A stretch of 64,000 bases of DNA from Caldilineaceae bacterium (GTDB lineage: Bacteria > Chloroflexota > Anaerolineae > Caldilineales > Caldilineaceae). The notes beneath the pieces are model-generated. The model ran no database searches and was not told the origin of the DNA. It saw only the letters and a program-made list of their open reading frames with translations. Shown one piece after another: positions 53,130 to 60,415 of this stretch. Position 1 is the stretch's first letter. Every line of letters starts with the position of its first letter. The stretch is taken from assembly GCA_026645575.1 (NCBI GenBank), contig JAPKMW010000003.1:62001-126000 (forward strand), written 5' to 3'. Both the position numbers and the translations under genes were made by a program.

Positions 53130-54086
53130 ATGACGCAACATGCTTCGACCCAACCTGTTGACCCGTTGACCCATCTAGTCGGCGGCAACCTGGATGAACC
53201 GACCGACGGCGCGGCGCTGGCGGAAGCGGCTAACTATAGCCGCTTCTACTTCCAACGGCTTTTTCGCGAACGTACCGGCGAAACACCCGGCGATTGTCGG
53301 CGACGATTGTTGCTAGAGCGCGCCGCCTATCAATTGCGCCATAGCAAACGTCCCATTACGGATATTGCGTTTGAAGCCAACTTTGATTCGTTGGAAGGGT
53401 TTTCGCGCGCTTTTCGGCGGGGCTTTGGTCTTTCGCCTAGCCATTACCGCCGATTGGAGCCGTTTGGTTGGTTGCTGGCTGCCCCCAATGATATTCATTA
53501 TGACCCTGTGATTGGCGCGGCTGTACGCCTGGCCCAAAGTCGAACCGAAGGAGGAAAGATGGACTTGACTGATCGCTTGATCGACCATGACCTGTGGTTA
53601 ACTCGTCGCTTGCTCGATGCGGCGGGAACGCTCACCGATGCGCAACTGGATGCGCCCTTGCCGCAACCGGAACACCCGGTCGCCTTTGAACCACCGGAAA
53701 AAACCTTACGTGAGGTATTGGTACGCATGGTCTTTACCAAGGAAGTGTGGGTGGCAGCGGTGCAAGGGCGTCCCTTTACCGCTGCCGGCGATGAATCAAT
53801 ATCGAAAGTACAGCAGCGCATGGAAGCCGCCTACGGCGAATTCAAAGCTATCGTCCAGCGGGTGCGGGCCGAGCAACTCTGGGATGCCGAGTTTGTTGAC
53901 CTGATCTGCGAACCGCCGGAAACTTTCACCTATGGTGGCATGATCGCCCATGTTGTCACCTTCTCCGCCTATCGCCGCTCCGCCGCCATTCGCGCCTTGG
54001 CCAACCATGGCGTGACAGGCTTAGGCTACGGGGATCCGATTGAATGGGAGATGTCCTTAAAACCAAAAGCAGTGGATGCCAAGTAA
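53130..54086 (+). CDS. AraC-type HTH fused to a DinB-like domain
   Basis: A 318-residue protein. Residues about 20-110 are an AraC/XylS DNA-binding domain (two helix-turn-helix units; ITDIAFEANFDSLEGFSRAFRRGFGLSP). After a linker, residues 145-318 look like a DinB/YfiT four-helix domain (TDRLIDHDLWLTRRLLDAA..TLTDAQLDAP, MIAHVVTFSAYRRSAAIRAL), a metal-dependent thiol-transferase-like fold. The fusion would make a regulator sensing or using a small thiol or metal. The start is uncertain (an ATG four codons earlier). The SDR gene follows after 10 bases. Confidence 0.8.
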   Translation: MTQHASTQPVDPLTHLVGGNLDEPTDGAALAEAANYSRFYFQRLFRERTGETPGDCRRRLLLERAAYQLRHSKRPITDIAFEANFDSLEGFSRAFRRGFGLSPSHYRRLEPFGWLLAAPNDIHYDPVIGAAVRLAQSRTEGGKMDLTDRLIDHDLWLTRRLLDAAGTLTDAQLDAPLPQPEHPVAFEPPEKTLREVLVRMVFTKEVWVAAVQGRPFTAAGDESISKVQQRMEAAYGEFKAIVQRVRAEQLWDAEFVDLICEPPETFTYGGMIAHVVTFSAYRRSAAIRALANHGVTGLGYGDPIEWEMSLKPKAVDAK

Positions 54087-54096
54087 GGAGGTACGC

Positions 54097-54996
54097 ATGA
54101 AACCACTAACCGGAAAAGTTGCCGTTGTCGCCGGCGCAACCAGAGGCGCCGGTCGCGCGATTGCCGTTGAGTTGGGGGCTGCCGGTGCAACCGTTTATTG
54201 CACAGGTCGCAGCGTACGCGGGCAACGCTCTGATATTGACCGTACAGAGACCATTGAAGAGACCGCCGAAATGGTGACGGCGCAGGGCGGCGTCGGCATT
54301 GCTGTACGTGTTGACCATAGCAAACCAGCGGAGGTCGAAGCCTTTTTCCAACGGGTTGCGGCCGAGCAGCAAGGGCAATTGGACATTCTAATCAACGATG
54401 TCTGGGGTGGCGAAGCCTTGATCGAATTTGGCAAAGCCTTCTGGGAAATGGATCTCACCAAAGCGCTGACCATGATCGAGCGCGCCATTTTTACCCATAT
54501 CATCACCAGCCACTATGGCGCGCCCTTGATGGTGGCGCGTAATCAAGGGCTGATCATTGAAATCACTGATGGCGATTCGTTGACCTACCGTGGTATGCTG
54601 GCCTATGATTTTGTCAAGACGGGGGTTATCCGGCTGGCGTTGGCGCAGGCGGAAGATTTGAAGAATCGTGGGCTGAATGGCATTACCGCCCTGGCCCTTA
54701 CCCCCGGCTTCCTCCGTTCGGAACAGATGCTCGATCACTTTGGCGTTACCGAAGCAACCTGGCGTGACGCCATTCAGCAAGAGCCTTACTTTGCCAGCAG
54801 CGAGACGCCCTATTACATCGGCCGGGCGGTGGTGGCGCTGGCGACTGATCCCAATGTCCATCAAAAACATGGGCAAGCCTGGGCCACCTGGACGCTCTCG
54901 GATGAGTATGGCTTTACCGATGTCGATGGCAGTCGTCCCCATTGGGGGCGCTTCTTTGCGGAGATGCAGGCCAAGGAGAAGGCGGCTGTGGTATAA
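54097..54996 (+). CDS. short-chain dehydrogenase/reductase
   Basis: A 299-residue NAD(P)-dependent oxidoreductase. The cofactor loop GATRGAGRA, the NDVWGG stretch and YDFVK (the YxxxK catalytic pair) are in order. Specificity for NADPH is hinted by the TGRSVRGQRS segment after the second strand. AAGGAGG is upstream of the ATG. It is co-transcribed with the AraC-DinB gene, so it is a likely target of that regulator. Substrate unknown. Confidence 0.9.
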   Translation: MKPLTGKVAVVAGATRGAGRAIAVELGAAGATVYCTGRSVRGQRSDIDRTETIEETAEMVTAQGGVGIAVRVDHSKPAEVEAFFQRVAAEQQGQLDILINDVWGGEALIEFGKAFWEMDLTKALTMIERAIFTHIITSHYGAPLMVARNQGLIIEITDGDSLTYRGMLAYDFVKTGVIRLALAQAEDLKNRGLNGITALALTPGFLRSEQMLDHFGVTEATWRDAIQQEPYFASSETPYYIGRAVVALATDPNVHQKHGQAWATWTLSDEYGFTDVDGSRPHWGRFFAEMQAKEKAAVV

Positions 54997-55048
54997 TTTG
55001 TTGTAGGTTTATACAGTGCGGCAACAACAAATTAAAAGGGGACGAGGC

Positions 55049-55627
55049 ATGGCGGATAAGACGCTGGCAATCTGGTGGCGCTATGGCAAGGAACACAGCG
55101 AAGATGACGGTTTTCGTCTCAATCCAGCGGCAGTGGTTGAGCAACACTTGGATGCCAAAGTGGCCCATTTCCAGGCAACGGCGCCGGAAACGTGGCGTTG
55201 GTGGCGCGAAGGCAACCTCGTTGTTGAGCGGCCCAACCCCGACGGTTATGGTTATGGGTCGGATTCGCGTATTTACTATCTAGTGGATCGCGGCCTCACC
55301 ATTGTCGAAAATATCCACCTCCCCGATCCCTGGCGCCCGTGGATCTGGTATATTCACCTAGCCGACATTTTTTATGATGCCCGACGCCAATGCTGGATCA
55401 GCAAAGACCTCTTTTGCGATGTCATTCTCACCCCCGATGGCCAGCGGTATCATGTCAATGACCTGGGGGATGTGGGCTATGCGCTCCAACTGGGCTTGCT
55501 ATCAGCGGAGCAGGCAACCCAAATTTTATGCCGCACGGACGCGCTCCTAGAAGCGATTGCGTTGGGGCGCTTTCCCTTCCCCGAAATTGCCGAGGCGCAG
55601 GCGCTGTGTCGACGGCTGGGGTGGTAG
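55049..55627 (+). CDS. DUF402 protein
   Basis: A 192-residue protein of the DUF402 family (as in nucleoside-diphosphatase Ntdp and FomD). A beta-barrel core is seen in WRWWREGNLVVERP and IYYLVDRGLTIVENIHLP; WIWYIHLADIF, YDARRQCWISKDLFCDVILTPDG and the later acidic residues (VNDLGDVGYALQLG) mark the metal-binding region of the fold. The ATG follows AAGGGG. Function is inferred only from the fold. Confidence 0.75.
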   Translation: MADKTLAIWWRYGKEHSEDDGFRLNPAAVVEQHLDAKVAHFQATAPETWRWWREGNLVVERPNPDGYGYGSDSRIYYLVDRGLTIVENIHLPDPWRPWIWYIHLADIFYDARRQCWISKDLFCDVILTPDGQRYHVNDLGDVGYALQLGLLSAEQATQILCRTDALLEAIALGRFPFPEIAEAQALCRRLGW

Positions 55628-55656
55628 ACAATCCTGAAAAATCAAAAAATTCCCTC

Positions 55657-55686
55657 TTGACATTTTCCCAAAACATATGATAGACT
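55657..55686 (+). promoter_or_regulatory. promoter upstream of the phoU leader
   Basis: Consensus TTGACA (55657-55662), an 18-base spacer and TAGACT (55681-55686). Transcripts from here would meet both terminators before phoU. Confidence 0.65.
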
Positions 55687-55831
55687 TGCGGCGCAAGTGA
55701 AGTTGTTTTCTTTTTCTTTGTTTTGACCGAGGCGTATCCGATGAGACTGAGCAACACCGGAACTATTTCCATCATCCTTGTCGGAGTGCGCCCGTTGATC
55801 AAGCCATAAGTCGAACCCAGTTTGTCGATTG

Positions 55832-55866
55832 CGGCCACGGTGCATCTCTGCCTGTGGCCGTTTTTT
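55832..55866 (+). terminator. first leader terminator
   Basis: CGGCCAC (55832-55838) pairs with GTGGCCG (55854-55860), then six T. Confidence 0.8.
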
Positions 55867-55888
55867 ATTTACACCCCTTGTGTCTATG

Positions 55889-55920
55889 ACGGCCACAGAG
55901 ATCATCTCTGTGGCCGTTTT
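55889..55920 (+). terminator. second leader terminator
   Basis: ACGGCCACAGAGAT and ATCTCTGTGGCCGT are perfect arms (55889-55902, 55904-55917), followed by TTT. It resembles the first terminator and may be a duplicate of it. Confidence 0.8.
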
Positions 55921-55981
55921 ATTTGGCGTTGGTTTTATGCACAACCGCAACAAACCATCTACCCTGGAAAGGTCTCTGCCC

Positions 55982-56698
55982 ATGAAGATTCGCGAACAAT
56001 TTGAACAGCAGTTGCACAATCTCCGTGTGGAAACGATGGCGTTGGGGCGCCAGGCTGTCGAGCAGGTGCGCTATGCGTGGCAAGCCTTTGAGAGCCATGA
56101 TGGCGCGTTGGCCCAACAGGTGCGCAAGGCGGACAAACAACTTAACCAGAAACGCTTTGCCGTAGAGGAAATGTGCGTCATGGTCTTGGCAACGCAGCAG
56201 CCGACCGCCAGCGATCTACGCCGGGTGGTGGCGGTGATGAATTCGATTGTCGATTTGGAACGAGTGGGCGACCATGCCAAGAGTCTGGCGAAGATCGTGA
56301 TCTTTCTGCAAAATCATCCCGCTGTCACCACGCCGCCGCTCTTGCAACAGATGAGCAAACAAGCGGTAACGCAGATTCAAGAGGCCATCTATGCCTATAT
56401 TAATGACGATGTGGAACAAGCCAAAAAAATCCTGCGCGATGATGACGCCCTTGACCAACTCTACGCCCAATTCTACACCCAGATGATGCAGGAAGGTTTT
56501 CAGCGCCCGGAGCAGGCCGAGGTGAGCTACCAACTGCTGCGCGCCGGTCGCGCCCTGGAACGGATTGGTGACATGGCGACCAACATGGCCGAGCATGTTA
56601 TCTACATTGTCACCGGCACGCTCTACGAGAAGGACAGCGACCCCGGTGATCTGGTCGATAAGGTTTTAGGTGAACGAATCGATGCTATTAACGATTGA
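55982..56698 (+). CDS. phoU: phosphate transport system regulator PhoU
   Basis: A 238-residue protein that links phosphate import (Pst) to the PhoR-PhoB two-component system. It has two three-helix repeats, each with the family's E/DxxxD metal-binding helix: IVDLERVGDHAKSLAK and RALERIGDMATNMAEH. The ATG with GGAAAGG upstream is chosen over an earlier frame that would cross the terminators. No pst or pho genes are adjacent. Its last bases overlap the ABC-F gene by 17. Confidence 0.92.
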   Translation: MKIREQFEQQLHNLRVETMALGRQAVEQVRYAWQAFESHDGALAQQVRKADKQLNQKRFAVEEMCVMVLATQQPTASDLRRVVAVMNSIVDLERVGDHAKSLAKIVIFLQNHPAVTTPPLLQQMSKQAVTQIQEAIYAYINDDVEQAKKILRDDDALDQLYAQFYTQMMQEGFQRPEQAEVSYQLLRAGRALERIGDMATNMAEHVIYIVTGTLYEKDSDPGDLVDKVLGERIDAIND

Positions 56699-58361
56699 TA
56701 ACATTTCCAAAGCGTATGGCGATAATCAGGTGCTCAACCAAGTCAGCTTTGCCCTGCCCATAGGGCAGAAACTGGGGTTGGTGGGGGCCAATGGCGTCGG
56801 CAAGAGTACGCTGATCAAAATTATCACCCGTGAAATCGAGCCGGATGATGGCGCGATACAACTGGCGAGTGGCGCAGAGATTGGCTACCTGGCGCAAACA
56901 TTGCAGGCGGCTGATTGCCAGACCATCGAACAGTTGATTGACACGACGCTGGGCAACCTTCGTCAGTTGGAGGTGCGCCTCCGCCAGTTGGAAACGGTCA
57001 TGATGCAGCCGGGCGATGAACTGGACAACCTGCTAGCCGAATATAGTGTACTCACCGAACAGTTCGAGCGCCGGGGTGGCTATGACCTCGACTATCGGCT
57101 GGATCAGGTGATGGCTGGCCTGGGCATTGCCCATCTGGCGCGCAACCGACGGGTGGCGACCCTCTCCGGCGGCGAGAAATCGCGCGTGGGGTTGGCAGCC
57201 CTGCTGCTGGCGGCGCCCGATTTGTTATTACTGGACGAGCCGACCAATCATCTCGACTTTGCCGCACTGGCCTGGTTGGAGAGTTATTTGCAGAGTTACA
57301 AGGGGGGCGTGTTGGTCGTCTCGCATGACCGGCACTTTCTTAATCAAACGGTGACGGCGATTGTTGAGATCGAGGAACACAGTCGTGAAGCCAAACAGTA
57401 TAGCGGTAACTATGATTTCTATGCCCAAATGAAGGAGCAGGCGCGCATCAAATGGATCGAAAGCTATTGGGCGCAACAGGAGGAGATTCGCGAACTGCGC
57501 AAGCTCATGAAGCGCAAAACCAATACCAACCCCTTTGCCCGCGCCCCGCGTGACAATGACAAATTCGCCTATACCTTCAAGGCGGAGAAGATGCAGGGTT
57601 CGCTCTCACGCGACATCCGTTCCGCCGAAGAGAAGTTGCGGCGCATTGAGGAAGATCCCATCCCCAAGCCACCGTCAGAACTGAAGATCAACCCCGACTT
57701 TGATCCCCAGGCGCTGACCAGTAAGACGCCAATCACGGTCGATCAGGTAAGTAAAGCATATGGCAACCATCTGGTGCTGGATACCGTCAGTTGCACCGTC
57801 GAGCCGCAGAGCCGCATTGTCATCATCGGGCCCAACGGAGCGGGTAAGAGTACACTGCTCAAGATCATGGCCGGGGTGGCGTTGCCGGATAGCGGTACAG
57901 TGGATGTAGCGCCGAGTGTGGTGCTGGGTCATCTCGATCAGGAGCAAGAGACGCTCGTCACGAACGGCACCCTCTTCGATGTCTATCGCAATGGTCGTGT
58001 TGGCGACTGGGAAGAGTTCAAGGCCGAACTGTTAGGCTATGGTCTCTTTACCTGGCCCGATTTGTTGAAACCGGCGGCGACGCTCAGCGTGGGACAGAAA
58101 CGCAAGCTTCAGATCGCTAGCCTGATGGCGCAAAAAGCCAACCTGCTCCTCCTCGATGAGCCGACCAATCATATCAGCCTGGATGTGTTGGAGGAGTTCG
58201 AACAGGCGCTGCTCGACTTTGCCGGCCCTGTCGTCGCCATCTCGCACGACCGCCGCTTTATCGAACGCTTCGCCAATGAAATTTGGGAGATGCGCGACGG
58301 CCGCTTAACGCGCTTTCTCGGCGACTGGACGCGTTATGAGGACGTGATGCGTACTGCGTAA
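56682..58361 (+). CDS. ABC-F family ATPase
   Basis: A 559-residue protein with two ABC domains and no membrane segments. First domain: GANGVGKST, LSGGEKSR, LLLLDEPTNHLD. Second: GPNGAGKST, LSVGQKRK, LLLLDEPTNHIS. Between them is a charged interdomain linker (about 235-330; ELRKLMKRKTNTNPFARAP) as in ABC-F proteins, which act on the ribosome in translation or antibiotic protection. The second domain's signature LSVGQ is a variant. Whether it protects against a drug cannot be told. The ATG overlaps phoU by 17 bases, so it is coupled. Confidence 0.9.
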   Translation: MLLTIDNISKAYGDNQVLNQVSFALPIGQKLGLVGANGVGKSTLIKIITREIEPDDGAIQLASGAEIGYLAQTLQAADCQTIEQLIDTTLGNLRQLEVRLRQLETVMMQPGDELDNLLAEYSVLTEQFERRGGYDLDYRLDQVMAGLGIAHLARNRRVATLSGGEKSRVGLAALLLAAPDLLLLDEPTNHLDFAALAWLESYLQSYKGGVLVVSHDRHFLNQTVTAIVEIEEHSREAKQYSGNYDFYAQMKEQARIKWIESYWAQQEEIRELRKLMKRKTNTNPFARAPRDNDKFAYTFKAEKMQGSLSRDIRSAEEKLRRIEEDPIPKPPSELKINPDFDPQALTSKTPITVDQVSKAYGNHLVLDTVSCTVEPQSRIVIIGPNGAGKSTLLKIMAGVALPDSGTVDVAPSVVLGHLDQEQETLVTNGTLFDVYRNGRVGDWEEFKAELLGYGLFTWPDLLKPAATLSVGQKRKLQIASLMAQKANLLLLDEPTNHISLDVLEEFEQALLDFAGPVVAISHDRRFIERFANEIWEMRDGRLTRFLGDWTRYEDVMRTA

Positions 58362-58398
58362 ACCCGTCCCGTAGGGACGCTTGACTTTAGGAGTTGTT

Positions 58399-59442
58399 GT
58401 GAATCCGAGACAGAACGAACCAATCCATGAACAAGTTGACCTGCCGGCTGGCTTCATTTTGCGTTCGCCAACAATGGATGATGTGCCGGGTGTGGTCGCC
58501 GTGATGAACGCAAATTGGCAAAAGTTACAGGGAACCGAACCCTTTACCGTTGAAGAAGTGAGCGGCGACTGGTCGGAACCCGGCTTTGATCTGGCGACTG
58601 AGGCGCGAGTGATCACCACCGCTGCTGGCCAGATTGTCGCCCATGTCGATCTGGTCTGCCGCGCGCCCTTTGTCCGCGCCATGGTCTGGGCGCGCACCCA
58701 CCCGGATTGTTATGGGCTGGGCTTTGGTACGCTGTTGACCCGTTGGGCGGAAGCGTGTGTGCGGGATAAAATGAATGCCGCGCCAGCGGATGCGCGCCTG
58801 ACCATTGAATGTAGCAACTTGGCGCAAGATCACGCGGCGGCTGATATGCTCTTCGGGCTGGGTTATCAACACAGCCGCAGCTTCTACAGCATGAAGATCG
58901 AGATGGAAACCGCCCCACCGCCTCCGGTCTGGCCCGCCGGCATCACGGTGCGCCCGATGCGGGCCGGGGAAGAGGCGGCCGTCTTCCGCGCCAAGGATGA
59001 TTCGTTTGTCGATCACTGGGGGCATATCAAAACGTCCTTTGACGAAGCCTTTGCCCTCTGGTCGCACCACCTGGCGAGTAACCCGCGCCACGATCCCAGC
59101 ACCTTCTTCCTGGCGCTGGCTGGTGACGAAATCGCCGGGGTGGCGCTTTGTGTGCCACAGGACGACGAGTTTCCCGATATGGCCTGGATCGATAGCCTGG
59201 GGGTGCGGCGTCCCTGGCGGCGGCAAGGGTTGGCGTTGGCGCTCTTGCACCACAGCTTTGGCGAGTTCTACCGCCGCGGCATCAAACAGGTGGGCCTGGG
59301 CGTTGATGCCAGCAGCCTAACCGGCGCCGTGCGTCTCTATGAGAAGGCGGGGATGGCGATCTTCCGCCAATTCAATGTCTATGAAAAAGAAATCCGGCCA
59401 GGGCGCGACCTTGCGACGCGCGCTGTCGCTCAAAGTGAATAA
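58399..59442 (+). CDS. tandem GNAT acetyltransferase
   Basis: A 347-residue protein with two GNAT domains (about 20-180 and 185-340). The second keeps the acetyl-CoA loop GVRRPWRRQGLALALLHHS and the later YEKAGM; the first has a partial one (GLGFGTLLTRWAE). The layout is like mycothiol synthase MshD, although no other mycothiol genes are here. GTG start with AGGAG 5 bases upstream. A half-copy of the 31461-31533 repeat lies just upstream. The next gene follows after 10 bases. Confidence 0.85.
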   Translation: MNPRQNEPIHEQVDLPAGFILRSPTMDDVPGVVAVMNANWQKLQGTEPFTVEEVSGDWSEPGFDLATEARVITTAAGQIVAHVDLVCRAPFVRAMVWARTHPDCYGLGFGTLLTRWAEACVRDKMNAAPADARLTIECSNLAQDHAAADMLFGLGYQHSRSFYSMKIEMETAPPPPVWPAGITVRPMRAGEEAAVFRAKDDSFVDHWGHIKTSFDEAFALWSHHLASNPRHDPSTFFLALAGDEIAGVALCVPQDDEFPDMAWIDSLGVRRPWRRQGLALALLHHSFGEFYRRGIKQVGLGVDASSLTGAVRLYEKAGMAIFRQFNVYEKEIRPGRDLATRAVAQSE

Positions 59443-59452
59443 AGGAAATTTT

Positions 59453-60412
59453 ATGTTTACCATTCGCCCCTTTGATTATAGTGAGCAAGACTATGTCGCC
59501 GCCGTTGCCATTCAGAATGCGGTTTGGCCGGATCAACCGGAAACAGTGGCGTGGTGGCAACACCGCGATCAGATACGTAACCCGCAATATTTCTATCAAT
59601 CGCTGCTGGTGGAAGCAGCAGGGCAGGTTGTGGCCGTTGGTCATATGACGGAGACACCCTGGTCCTATCGCCCTGGCAAATATGCGTTGGGGATCATGGT
59701 GCATCCGGCCTATGAACGGCGTGGCATTGGCGCCATGCTCTATGACTACATCATCAATGCACTCGCCGAACGGCCATTACCGCCAAACATGTTGATTAGC
59801 AACGTCCGTGAGGATAAGCAGCAAGGTATCCACTTTTTGCAACAGCGCGGCTTCCAACAAGTGATGCGCTCACCCATTTCGTGCCTAGAACTGGCAAACT
59901 TTGACGGCAGCCGCTTTGCCGATGTCCAGGCCAAGGTGCAGGCTGCGGGAATTGAGATTTCTACGATGGCCGAACTGGCCAAGATCGACCCGGACCATAG
60001 ACACAAAATCTATGAACTGGATTGGCAGTGCACCTTGGACGAACCGTTGCCCGACGCACCGACCAAGCCATCCTTTGAGGATTACACCAAATTTTTCTTT
60101 GAAAGTCCGAACTTCATTCCTGAAGGTTGTTTCATTGCCGTGGATCAAGGTGAGTATGTGGGCCTGTCTAACCTTTTTCACAACCCTGGGCAACCCACTG
60201 TCATTAATACCGGCTTTACGGCGGTTCTACGCACCTACCGTCGGCGCGGCATTGCCACCGCACTCAAGTTGCGTGCCATTGCTTATGCCCAGCAACAGGG
60301 CTATCAGAGTATCAAGACAGGCAATGAAGAGAACAATCCTATGCTTGCCATTAATCTCACCTTGGGCTTTGTGCCACAACCAGCCTGGCTCGATTTCCAA
60401 AAGGTCATATGA
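59453..60412 (+). CDS. second tandem GNAT acetyltransferase
   Basis: A 319-residue protein with two GNAT domains (about 1-150 and 155-319). The acetyl-CoA loops are HPAYERRGIGAMLYDYI in the first and RTYRRRGIATALKLRA in the second, both well conserved. It starts 10 bases after a gene of the same architecture, so it probably arose by duplication and divergence. AAAGGAAA precedes the ATG. Substrate unknown. Confidence 0.88.
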   Translation: MFTIRPFDYSEQDYVAAVAIQNAVWPDQPETVAWWQHRDQIRNPQYFYQSLLVEAAGQVVAVGHMTETPWSYRPGKYALGIMVHPAYERRGIGAMLYDYIINALAERPLPPNMLISNVREDKQQGIHFLQQRGFQQVMRSPISCLELANFDGSRFADVQAKVQAAGIEISTMAELAKIDPDHRHKIYELDWQCTLDEPLPDAPTKPSFEDYTKFFFESPNFIPEGCFIAVDQGEYVGLSNLFHNPGQPTVINTGFTAVLRTYRRRGIATALKLRAIAYAQQQGYQSIKTGNEENNPMLAINLTLGFVPQPAWLDFQKVI

Positions 60413-60415
60413 TTT

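Larger units (their letters stand above)
55628..55981. other. phoU leader region with promoter and tandem terminators
   Basis: No ORF is supported in 354 bases. It contains a promoter at 55657-55684, a paired region (GGCG..CCGATGA at about 55730 with TCATC..TCGG..CGCC at about 55773-55794), and two terminators (55832-55866, 55889-55920). Known riboswitch consensus motifs were not recognised. Confidence 0.6.

Noticed and set aside
55680..55800. Hammerhead or known riboswitch in the phoU leader.
   Set aside because: The CTGATGA core is CCGATGA and the stem positions do not fit; no known motif could be matched by eye.
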